The translations under genes were made by a program, and so were the position numbers. A stretch of DNA of 64,000 nt, from NCBI GenBank assembly GCA_902800045.1, contig CADCCZ010000001.1, forward strand, positions 1,159,346 through 1,223,345, written 5' to 3'. The notes beneath the pieces are model-generated. The model had not been told where the DNA came from, ran no database searches, and worked only from the letters and a program-made list of their open reading frames with translations. The first letter of the stretch is position 1; each line of letters starts with the position of its first letter. This document shows positions 47,501 to 54,233 of the stretch, in pieces. The DNA comes from an uncultured Bacteroidia bacterium (GTDB taxonomy: Bacteria; Bacteroidota; Bacteroidia; Bacteroidales; ML635J-15).

Positions 47501-50500
47501 CATCAGATTTTTCTGTATCCGAAAAATAAACATGATAATTTAATGAACCATATTCATTTCTAAATGTTAAGACAGCAGATGTAGAACTAACAACCGCAGA
47601 TATTATTGTTGGCGGCACACATGGCGGATAAGTAGTAAACGAATAATGACTTCTCACCCACTCGCTCTGAGCCGTTTCGGAACAATATGCACGTACAAAC
47701 ACAACGTAGCTTTTGTTCATCTCGAGATTTTCTACAGTTACAGAGGTTGTATTGACAAGTATCGGTTCCTCGGTTGCATTGTCAGCACTCGATGCTGACG
47801 TTACCAGCACTTGCCACTGCGAAGCATCGCTGTCTGTATTTGTCCACGATGCAGTAACCCAAGTCTTGCCGTAGCTGTCAACCGTAACATTCTCTACTGG
47901 ATAGCATGGCAGCATAGTCGTGAAAGAACCGCCATAAGTCCATGTGCTTTGTCCTGCTCCAAAGCAATCGGTGCGAACATACACATTATAATAAGTGTTA
48001 GGAGTAAGACCAGTAATCGTCGGATTTGTATTATCGACAATCACAGGTGTCTCGGTTGCATCGGCAAGATCGCTGGCAGCAGTCAACAATACCTGCCATT
48101 GCGAAGCTTCATCGTTGTCGGTAAACGAAAGCGACACAGATGTCTTGCCGTAGTCGGTAATATTTATATCCTCGACTGGCAGACAAGCTGGCAAAGTAGT
48201 GAAACTACTGCTACACCAAACGCCCTTGCTCGACTCGGAGCATACTCCGCGAACATATACGTAATATTCTGTTTCGGTATCGAGTCCTGAAATCTCATAA
48301 TTTGTAGAGCTTAGCAATATAGGGGTTTCGGTTGCCTCGTCGGGGTTGCTTGCAGTTGTTACCAGTACCTCGAACTGCGAAACCTCGGAACTGCTAGACC
48401 ACGAAGCTTGTGCCGTAGTCTTGCCGATATTCGAGATATTTACATTTCCACTATACATGCAGTTGGTTGCAACCGAAACACTAAGATTGTCGATTGCTGC
48501 AGGAGGCTGTGTTCCTACAGAGCCGTCGTTCATCCAATAGAATGCCAAATAATAATACCCTGGTTCCAACGCCACATTTTCAGAGGTATGATTCCACGAC
48601 GACGATCCACTCATCTGTCCCTCATCAACAGGAATCCAACCGCTTGGTGCAGAATAATCCGACACTCCATTATTGAGATAGAATGCAGGTTCGAGTGACG
48701 AAGGAACAACAAATGCACGGGCAAAATCATAACTATCCTCACCAACGCACTTCCAATCGTAGGAAACATTCAATACGCAACGTTCTTCGACTTCGAAAAT
48801 GAAATATGCACATGACATATCACTCGACTGTATGTTATAGTTGTTTGATGCACCATTATTGTTGGAAATATACAACGAACGCACTCCGCCATTATTGGCA
48901 CCTCTACCGACATACCATTTGTTATCACCCGATTCGGTTATAATCCATTGTGAAGGCAATCCGCTTTCGAAATCCTCGCTATATGGCAATGGAATATCTT
49001 CGTCGAGAGTGCCGAATGAACCATTATACCAATCAGAATAACCGTGCTCTCCGCAATTGCAACGTACATGCACATTATAATTATATCCAGGTGTTAAACC
49101 TGTAATTGTTGCAGTAGTGTTTTCTACAACCATTGTAGCAACAACATCCACGGTAGGATCCGACGACTGATTAACTACTACCTCCCATTGCGAAGCATCG
49201 GCATCGGTACTTGTCCACGACAACGTGACAGACGTTGGCGTTATATCACTCTTGGTTAAATCGCTTATTTTCGCACATGCTTCCTTGGTCAGGAATGTGC
49301 AAACAGGAGTCCACGGGCTCTGATCCGATTCGGAACAATAAGCACGGGCATAAGCATAATAGTAAGTGTCATAATTAAGTCCCGTAAATGTATGGGATGT
49401 TGTATTTACGAGTGTAATATTTCCGTCATCGGGCGAAGTATTGGGAGAACTAGTCAACGACACCTGCCATTGAGTTTCGTCACCGATAGGCGTCCAAGTC
49501 ACACTTGCAGAAGTCTTACCCACATTGGTGGTTACTAAATTTGTAACAGGCAAACACGAAGTTGAAAATTCCACACTTATATTATCCACAGCTGCAGGAG
49601 GATTGTAAACTAAAGAATAATAATCATTTCTCCAATAGAATACAAGGTAATACTCACCTATTTCGGTCAGTACCAAGTTGTCGGAAACATGCAACCAATC
49701 CTCCGAGTCATTAAGTTTATCCCCGCCGACAGCAATCCATCCTGCCGGAGTATTGTTGTAAGCATTTGCCATTCCATTCGACTGTCCTGAATTTAAGTTT
49801 GGATTCAACCTCGCCGGTATCAGGAATGCACGAAGCAAATGAAAGTTATTATATCCATAGCACTTCCAATCGAACGACACATTGAATACACCAGTTTCTT
49901 CCACTAACAATTTGCAATAAGCATACGAATAGGAATACGAATACGGACTATATTCATTAACTCCGCCACCGTTGTTGGATACATACAACGAATATTCGCC
50001 ATCCATTGCGGTTGCAGTGCCAACATACCAACCGTTTGTGGCATTTGCCATTGTCCAGCCATAAGCCGTTCCGCTCTCAAAATCCTGATGGTATGGCAAC
50101 GTGAAAGCCGATTCGGTTTCGAAACTTACTGCGCTGCTCCATGGGCCAGGCCTATATTCGGAGCAATAGCCACGAATGTAAGCATAATATTGGGTACCTG
50201 GGGTTAATTCGTTGATAGTCTGCGATGCGGAAGTCAACTCGAATGGCGTTTCGGTTGCTGCAGCAGGGTCCGACGAAGTTGAAATCAAAACTTCATACTT
50301 TGAACTGCTGCCCGAAGTACGTGTTATTACTGCCGAAGTAAATTCCACCTCACCAACAGTTATTGTAGCTGTAGCTGTACAAGGTGTCGACACCTCAATG
50401 TCGTCGACAGCAGCAGGAGGCTGAGTTCCGCCAGTTCCATCGTTTCGCCAGAAGAATACAAGATTGTATTCGCCAGCGGTTTGAATATTTACCGTCTGAG

Positions 50501-53051
50501 AATTAACCTGCCAATCGGACTTCAAGTTCAACTTGGAACCGCCATCCACAGCGATCCAACCCGATGGAGCACCCGTAGCTACTATACCATTTGCATTTCC
50601 ACCAGTAAGAGTCTGTACAGAAATAGGAACAAGGAAAGCTCGCAAATAATCGTAATTACCTTCACCATAGCCATTCCACTTGAACGAGACCACATAGTCG
50701 CCAGCAGTTGCAAAACTCAAGTTACGATATGCATATACATAAGAAAGTGCGGATGAAACAGTATAAGTATACGACGAACCATCGTTAGTGATATACAGTG
50801 AATTGGAAGAACCGTCGCTTGGCGCGTTTCCGATCATCCAGTAGTTTCCGCCGACCATATTTGCAAGAATCCATTTCGAATTTACAGTAGCATCTTCGAA
50901 ATCGCAGGTATAAGGAACGGTTGCCGGAGTATATGGAGTGGTAAAATTCACAGCATTGCTCCATTCGCCATACCTATATTCGCTACAGCGGCAACGAATG
51001 AATGCGTAGTAAGTGGTATGTTCAGCAAGATCGCTTAGAGTCATGCTCGACGAAGTCATCATGACAGGAGTTTCGGTTGCCGCATAAGGATTCGAGTTGG
51101 AGGATACAAGGAGCTGATAAGCGTCGGCGTCGCCGCTAGTACGCGTAATAACAGCAGAAGTAGGTCCCTGAACATTAACAGCAATGCCTGCAGTAGCAGT
51201 ACAAGGCTGAGCCACTTCTATATCGTCGATGGCAATTGGAGGCTGGGTTCCACCGGAATTGTCATTTCTCCAATAAAATACAAGGTTGTACTCGCCAGCA
51301 GTCGGGACATTTACAGTCTGCGAATTTACCTGCCAGCTTGATTGTAAGTTCAATTTAGTATCGCCATCTAAAGCAATCCAATTAGTTGGAGAGCTAGCAG
51401 TTCCGATGCTATTCATATTTCCGGCTTCAAGCGTCTCGACAGAATTCGGCACTAAGAAAGCTCGCAGATAGTCGTAAGTAGACTCTCCAACCCCTTTCCA
51501 CTTGAACGAAACCACATAATTGCCTGCGCTAGCAAATGTAAGATTTCGATATGCATATACAGAAGATGCTGCATTGGGAGTAGTAGTTAATTTAATTGTG
51601 TAGGCATTTGACGAACCGTCGTTTGTGATATACAGCGACTTTGACGAACTGCTATATGTTGAATTTCCAATCATCCAGTAGTTTGCCTGAGAGCCGTTTG
51701 CAAGAATCCACTTAGTGTTTTCGGAAGCAGTTTCGAAATTGCAGGTATATGGAAGCGAAGCCGCAACCGGCAAATATTTCACGCTTACATTATCGACAGC
51801 GGCAGGAGGATTGTAGTTGCCCCCTTGTACCGAGACATCGCTTCTCCAATAAAATACGAGATAGTATGTTCCTGTTGATGATAGCGAGACTGTTAGTGCT
51901 TTAGTCTGCCATTCGGTCTGACGTCCCAAGTTTGCACCACCATCAATTGCAATCCAACCGTTAGGACAAGAACTCGTCGTAATGCTATTTATATACTGCT
52001 GCGAACGCCCCACTAAATCGGGCGACAACGATGCAGGCACAAGGAAAGCCCTAAGATAATCGCAATTGTTTTCGCCCTGGCACTTCCAGTTGTACGAAAC
52101 CTTGTAACTACCAGTTGCTTGAATATTCAAGGCTCTGATTGCATAAATATACTGTGCGCCACTATTATATGCATTTGTTGTACCTCCATCATTCGACACG
52201 TAAAGGGAGTTGGATCCGCCATTGTTAGTAGACGAACCAATTGCCCAACCATCGACAGCATTACCGAATGCCCAGTTGGCGTTTTCGGTGGTATTCTCGA
52301 AATTGCATGCATAAGGAAGATTTGCTGCAGCACCAATAGTTTTCAATGGGTCGGGAGCAAACGAATAGAAACGTCCCGAACCAGGATGTACACTATAACT
52401 ATCCGACACAGCAGATGTTGCATAGTCAGCCACGTGAAGATTTGGACTAACAACCCATATCTTGTTGCCATCGGCATTTACAAGACCTATCTGATAGCTG
52501 GACGGGACCGACTGATAATCGGAATTTGTACCATACACTATCCGAATTTCGTTAGATCCTTGATACAACTGTATCTGGAACTGGAAATAGTTAGTTCCTG
52601 AGGAACTAGAACTTGTATTCAACAGGTATTCAACCACCCTTATAAGATTATTTTGAGTTCCGACAGAACCCGTCTTCACATAACCGGCCGCTCCTGTCGA
52701 CATATCCCGTCCAACACCAACAATTTTTGGATTGTTTACAGACAAATTACTTCCAAAGTGATTGTTATAATTTGTACCGACAAGAGTACTACCCAATCGC
52801 AAAATACCATTGGAGTTCACCGAAAACTGTGTATATGCAACACCGTCGTAATAAAACGTAAAACCTATGTCGGTAACTGCAGATACAGCATCATCTTTAC
52901 CTGCCGCTATAAGTTCTGTATCGGCAGAATACCACGTATTTGTGGTTCCCGTCTCGAACCTATAGTTCTCTAAAATTTGTCCCTCAGCAGTAGCACTCGA
53001 CAGCGCAACTGCCATCAACAGCAAAATACCTAAGCGTATTTTTCTTCTCAT
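38514..53051 (-). CDS. Giant T9SS-secreted surface protein (4845 aa): cleaved-adhesin, FN3 and InlB-like repeats, type A sorting domain
   Basis: A signal peptide (about 1-25, ending AEGQ) is followed by about eleven choice-of-anchor J / cleaved-adhesin-type modules (about 244-3930; core LPYxxxFE...W...NGWYxG...SLYVSN) interleaved with fibronectin III domains (ISWTTxxADQWQVLV...YYVYVRxxC). DUF5018-like domains lie near 2834-3010 and again near 3740-3850. Then come nine repeats of about 75 residues (about 4079-4760; GxGxITPxG...PDEGY...VDG...NVTADHxVxVxF), the InlB B-repeat/Flg_new_2 type. The Por-secretion tail (SLYPNPNNGQFSVDF to the end, about 4763-4845) is the type A T9SS signal. It should be attached to or released at the cell surface, perhaps binding host or dietary glycans or proteins. 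A promoter lies at 53148-53155. Confidence 0.92.
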   Translation of the reverse strand: MRRKIRLGILLLMAVALSSATAEGQILENYRFETGTTNTWYSADTELIAAGKDDAVSAVTDIGFTFYYDGVAYTQFSVNSNGILRLGSTLVGTNYNNHFGSNLSVNNPKIVGVGRDMSTGAAGYVKTGSVGTQNNLIRVVEYLLNTSSSSSGTNYFQFQIQLYQGSNEIRIVYGTNSDYQSVPSSYQIGLVNADGNKIWVVSPNLHVADYATSAVSDSYSVHPGSGRFYSFAPDPLKTIGAAANLPYACNFENTTENANWAFGNAVDGWAIGSSTNNGGSNSLYVSNDGGTTNAYNSGAQYIYAIRALNIQATGSYKVSYNWKCQGENNCDYLRAFLVPASLSPDLVGRSQQYINSITTSSCPNGWIAIDGGANLGRQTEWQTKALTVSLSSTGTYYLVFYWRSDVSVQGGNYNPPAAVDNVSVKYLPVAASLPYTCNFETASENTKWILANGSQANYWMIGNSTYSSSSKSLYITNDGSSNAYTIKLTTTPNAASSVYAYRNLTFASAGNYVVSFKWKGVGESTYDYLRAFLVPNSVETLEAGNMNSIGTASSPTNWIALDGDTKLNLQSSWQVNSQTVNVPTAGEYNLVFYWRNDNSGGTQPPIAIDDIEVAQPCTATAGIAVNVQGPTSAVITRTSGDADAYQLLVSSNSNPYAATETPVMMTSSSMTLSDLAEHTTYYAFIRCRCSEYRYGEWSNAVNFTTPYTPATVPYTCDFEDATVNSKWILANMVGGNYWMIGNAPSDGSSNSLYITNDGSSYTYTVSSALSYVYAYRNLSFATAGDYVVSFKWNGYGEGNYDYLRAFLVPISVQTLTGGNANGIVATGAPSGWIAVDGGSKLNLKSDWQVNSQTVNIQTAGEYNLVFFWRNDGTGGTQPPAAVDDIEVSTPCTATATITVGEVEFTSAVITRTSGSSSKYEVLISTSSDPAAATETPFELTSASQTINELTPGTQYYAYIRGYCSEYRPGPWSSAVSFETESAFTLPYHQDFESGTAYGWTMANATNGWYVGTATAMDGEYSLYVSNNGGGVNEYSPYSYSYSYAYCKLLVEETGVFNVSFDWKCYGYNNFHLLRAFLIPARLNPNLNSGQSNGMANAYNNTPAGWIAVGGDKLNDSEDWLHVSDNLVLTEIGEYYLVFYWRNDYYSLVYNPPAAVDNISVEFSTSCLPVTNLVTTNVGKTSASVTWTPIGDETQWQVSLTSSPNTSPDDGNITLVNTTSHTFTGLNYDTYYYAYARAYCSESDQSPWTPVCTFLTKEACAKISDLTKSDITPTSVTLSWTSTDADASQWEVVVNQSSDPTVDVVATMVVENTTATITGLTPGYNYNVHVRCNCGEHGYSDWYNGSFGTLDEDIPLPYSEDFESGLPSQWIITESGDNKWYVGRGANNGGVRSLYISNNNGASNNYNIQSSDMSCAYFIFEVEERCVLNVSYDWKCVGEDSYDFARAFVVPSSLEPAFYLNNGVSDYSAPSGWIPVDEGQMSGSSSWNHTSENVALEPGYYYLAFYWMNDGSVGTQPPAAIDNLSVSVATNCMYSGNVNISNIGKTTAQASWSSSSEVSQFEVLVTTASNPDEATETPILLSSTNYEISGLDTETEYYVYVRGVCSESSKGVWCSSSFTTLPACLPVEDINITDYGKTSVSLSFTDNDEASQWQVLLTAASDLADATETPVIVDNTNPTITGLTPNTYYNVYVRTDCFGAGQSTWTYGGSFTTMLPCYPVENVTVDSYGKTWVTASWTNTDSDASQWQVLVTSASSADNATEEPILVNTTSVTVENLEMNKSYVVFVRAYCSETAQSEWVRSHYSFTTYPPCVPPTIISAVVSSTSAVLTFRNEYGSLNYHVYFSDTEKSDVELDALTSTEYVSLSTYKYSVSNLVAGQTYHFYIRTLCADEELSDWLHFTLTTPIDEVMTLPYYQNFETVLLENWHLNNGLNGWYMGKATAKDGEKSLYVSNSGIAWSVVGQTSFSYAYCRLQVDQPCIVNVSFDWNGKMGRNGYSALRSFLIPASVDPELEAGTQNDMSASNNPTPSGWIDVAQSGVMYGASSWQHSTKDVILSESGEYYFVYFWKNDPTYYINPPAAVDNLSIEVVSTCIYPEHLTITETGKTSLGARWTQDSDATQWEVLVTTANSLDEATETPIVVNTTSALVEGLEPNTMYKVYVRAVCSESNYSAWTGPVWRKTLPPCEPVYDVNARVTPTAAEINWKHPYDITDYLLVFSESEMTPAELAAASPQTQRTRTLTIGDLTPGHTYHQYIAVDCGDNETSEWYDFVFTTPELEAMPLPYYENFEDGIVQNWTVSNQNNGWYLGSAVANESSMSMYVSPDEGATYQFNTNYSVSYAYCRLNIDHPSIINVSYDWTGEGYGVAANMRTFLIPVDLNPNLTAGTLNGVTSIANAVNAPSGWIELGTPYPVQCAFFNSAAASGWLRSTKDVMLSDAGDYYLVYFWGNNANFGPLPSAAVDNISVTYVSDCVFSEDLSVDNITRTSADISWTTTGSADQWQVIVSRSNNLANATANGTPVLVSNNTYTATGLDENATYYIYIRSYCSESDQSLWVAGPSFTTLPPCQPPTIRPLYLTASSVIFEWTQPYEYNNFNVYISQSEMTDEQLNEAAYTNLSELFYEETGLTPGQSYHAYVSSACQGNETSEWTVYDFQTPESDLVALPYHQNFDNRPIVNWNFADGINYWDVGELYDSTCLYITDGSGSNTYNTQSTSYSYAYIKFNVAKRTFAAVSFDWMCEGEGNYDNLRVFAVPSSINPEFSGDNGMESSTTTPPSGWIPVSGVLNGTYNWTNFSEVVELPSADDYYLVFFWKNDYSAGTDPSATVDNISIVPLSDENDIVAFDFVGAENVVIDNETHTITCDVPYTFNLDNVIPTIEISAAATITPEIGTAQNFNSNFTYTVTSESGLAQEWTVIVSRMAIISDAEILSFTAPGLLSVDIYSETATVEATISRMYDITSVMPAIEISNMATINHTYGTVYDFAEPVSFTVTAEDGTIKQWTVNMSYDDSPLGTDCTNPYIVDAGTDLPYIHTESTSGMYNMFNTYFEDRPASTVTMSGNDVVYRLDLPYRMMVNVAVSSAATNYGLFVMNSCGTHYADVVDSKTNINQTESVTLDLPAGSVYVIIDSRTENIDYELQITRIPFCYPVADIEVSRLQTELDVTWLTDNIGDSWIVKYGLSGFDVETAGTEVLTSNPYYSITGLTESTQYDIYVRADCNSMGTSEWTMVSASTISACQAPEDIAVVEVSDIEATLSWNGFNMTQWEVLYKQESETEYATLIVDEQSVTLTGLQYATNYNVRVRSVCDDGMYSDYTDFVFATMCTIVREFPFAENFNGDVFPPLCWTQERTAVGSGAGLNYVNGAWMHSSSSTGNNTTPKAMLADTKAGSAHNLVTTGLMFAESLNGYNVSLDVYRSSSSVASSAEGVEVWVSSSPNLESGNPQMLGYVSKNFQTEASGVAAEQSAGWYNYSFNIRDRVGVNYVILVGKSNNAGGVYADNLLVEKAVDCLPPSSLVLQSSDDDNVVLAWSDINAITGTWTISYSIDGGDEVEETVDEPTITITGLLPNTTYHISAQIQSVCAAGMESDLYESSIEVTTGCAILDVPYSENFDVNDGETPECWTSVSDDNNVWSVSNGMAHIASANIQNNAHLISPRFNMSGDRRYLMEFDVLQSTLNVLRPDSLFVLFIKNETEVDTLRSVAIQNAEANGMAQIVVDVPQTNGAGRFDFALNGYRECSIDNFSLRAKSNEAEILTFAIEEQTEEPVIDSVNATISVYVANEPEYGMFFAPTFTISENATVNVESGDLRDFSGPVEYVVTAEDGVTTKTWTVTVSIDENACQNPTANDIDLLVVADSVTITIAQVNNETSYDLMVSSVQITSETDTADVFSGNVGSVTVINGLQYNTNYYVYVRSDCGATRWTEVTFATGCEVKQLPFSEDFSASTMPECWSIVDANNDNKTWALTSGEMVYTYSRLREADDYIVSPEISIVHNAKLKFDYHVGNFSYPETFSVYVIADADTIMLDSMVVRNEAAQTYGPVDLTDFAGQDVRVAIRCQSAPYMYRLYIDNFDISVSDYVIESSAVGMGTITPAGIVEVAPGGSIEYTMVANENNEFVSLSLDGEDVTDEVVDGVYTLADITDEHNVVATFTERYVVEVSSSNGGHMEPEGEFIVNAGDSLRFIIVPDEGYRFVSLSIDGVAVALEQGSFMYSLDSITADHNVYATFTPIIYYTVTVEASENGIVTPNGSISVEEGTSLTLIVLPDEGYMIGDFTVDGVDAVAELVDGQYTFENISSNHAVNVNFVENVYFTVTATSGEHGSITPEGESQVVNGGSVSFEVVPDEGYYVASFTVDGNDAMAGLVNGVYVLDNVTADHEVHVDFAIYTYNIFAYAHGGTISPSGSVTVEYGQSQTFVMTPNNEYELSNVFIDNHVVEVEGNSYTFESVTANHNIVAVFTPMNITRYTISASAGEHGSISPSGNVRVVEGEDQTFEIVPDEHYYIASLLVDGNPVDVSDAYTFESVAANHTIAATFEIYKHIVSATAGENGAVSPAGEIEVDEGSNVELQFTPDEGYWVSEVIVDGDTIATHSNEYVVENVLDDIEVIVNFEPLPQWSITAMSSEFGSISPEGIQYVLHGSSIEFTFTPDDGYMIERVVVDGSTVATDGNSYTFENVTGDHYIYVSFRTLAYFITTVVGEHGRITPSGVVEVQPGESKMFRFVPDVGYQVDNVHVDGMNVMFSNNMYTFNNVNENHVIEVTFVHINVDIDDEDAMSVSLYPNPNNGQFSVDFAGINGTALYQLIDAGGAVVDVREVYVEDGNTMEFSYNLKPGVYFARFISGDKVIVEKFVVE

Positions 53052-53147
53052 ATCAATAAAAATTATTTAATTTACAACTTATAAATCAAGGACTTACAAA
53101 TCCTTTTAACAATCAAAATACCTCTTCAAATTCAAAATAAAAACGTG

Positions 53148-53155
53148 CAAAGTTA
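53148..53155 (-). promoter_or_regulatory. Promoter for the second giant gene
   Basis: Minus strand TAACTTTG with TTGT (complement of 53175-53178) 19 bases upstream, a near-ideal Bacteroidota promoter. The leader is about 90 bases. Confidence 0.7.
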
Positions 53156-53271
53156 CAAAATATACCTTATATTAACAAGGAAAAGTTAATAAATATGTAT
53201 TACAAAACGCAGAAAGTATAAGGATGTGTGTAAAATATTGAAAATAAAGAGATTAATTAAAGAAGGGCTAA

Positions 53272-53311
53272 CAGGCGGACAGGCGAACAGGCGAACAGGC
53301 GAACAGGCGAA
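53272..53311. repeat. Tandem 8-bp repeat (CAGGCGAA, five units)
   Basis: Five units of CAGGCGAA run in tandem, the first with GGA in place of GAA. Looser GGCTxACAGGC phrases follow to about 53360. An ORF through this stretch is only the repeat read as protein. Confidence 0.9.
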
Positions 53312-53357
53312 CGATCAAGAAGGCTTGAAGGCTCACAGGCTAACAGCCCAGCAGGCG

Positions 53358-53399
53358 AAAAGGCGAAAAGCCTTTTGTACAGGCGCAATTCATTGCGTC
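53358..53399. repeat. Two adjoining short hairpins in the repeat region
   Basis: AAAAGGC/GCCTTTT pair around GAAAA at 53358-53376. GGCGCAAT/ATTGCGTC pair around TC at 53382-53399, with one G-T pair. The second resembles the CGACGCAA/TTGCGTCG hairpin at 62221-62240. Confidence 0.65.
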
Positions 53400-53469
53400 T
53401 CAGAAACGGTGAAGACGTTCAAACGCTATGCTTAGAATATCTGTCTCGATACTGCATAACTGTTGACTA

Positions 53470-53537
53470 GCTGCGTACCTGACGGCACGCCTCCTTCGGT
53501 CGGATTTTATCTACCGAAGCATTGTCCCTAACGGGAC
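53470..53537. repeat. Interspersed repeat with GCTGCGTACCT block and CCCTAACGGG hairpin (copy 2)
   Basis: GCTGCGTACCT-G-ACGGCACGCCTC (53470-53493) is followed by CTTCGGT/ACCGAAG arms (53494-53500, 53513-53519) and GTCCC-TAAC-GGGAC (53524-53537). See copy 1 at 24884-24955. Confidence 0.65.
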
Positions 53538-53558
53538 AGGAGACTGATAATGCCACAG

Positions 53559-53917
53559 AAACGGCGTAGCCATAGAACGGCGTCAGCCATTCAAACGCCG
53601 AAGGCATTGAAACAGCGAAGCGATAAACGCCGAAGGTATTGAAACAGCGAAGCGAGAAACGCCGAAGGCATTGAAACAGCGAAGCGATAAACGCCGAAGG
53701 CATTGAAACGGCGTCAGCGATAAACGCCGAAGGCATTGAAACAGCGAAGCGACAAACGCCGAAGGCATTGAAACAGCGCAGCGATAAACGCCGAAGGCAT
53801 TGAAACAGCGAAGCGATAAACGCCGAAGGCATTGAAACGGCGTCAGCGATAAACGCCGAAGGCATTGAAACAGCGAAGCGATAAACGCCGAAGGCATTGA
53901 AACGGCGTCAGCCATTG
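53559..53917. repeat. Tandem array of 32-33 bp double-hairpin units
   Basis: Ten units run head to tail from 53593 to 53917, preceded by partial ones from 53559. Each unit is a half AAACGCCGAAGGCATTG followed by a half such as AAACAGCGAAGCGAT; units 4, 8 and 10 carry CGGCGTCAGC in the second half and are one base longer. Each half holds a tiny inverted repeat (GCC-GAA-GGC, GGC-GTCA-GCC). There are no spacers, so it is not a CRISPR array. The gap 53052-54233 has no gene; besides this array it holds the repeats listed separately and an AT-rich stretch with several TTTCACCCC phrases (about 54036-54110). Confidence 0.9.
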
Positions 53918-54233
53918 TACTGATGCTAAACTTTGCATCGGGAAAACAAACGGTCGGGAGAAAATTCGACAAAAATCACCAAGCACAATTCTGCCGCTCA
54001 AAATTTCCACTTTTCTTCCCCACAAAATATAAAATTTCACCCCAGAGAGGCATAAAAATTTCGCCCCACCAAAATAATTTCACCCCTCAGAGAAAAATTT
54101 CACCCCTAAAATCGCACTTTTACACCTGTAAGGCAGCACGTTACCACATTTATTTTATCAGCATAATAATAGTCCATTTCTTTGCATCGCAAAATTTTCA
54201 AAAACAAATCGAACAATTAAAATTTACTGAAAA

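Noticed and set aside
53226..53435. 69-codon ORF over the CAGGCGAA repeats
   Set aside because: The peptide is only the tandem repeat read as protein.
53559..53917. CRISPR array
   Set aside because: Units follow one another without unique spacers, the period is 32-33 bp, and no cas gene is in the window.
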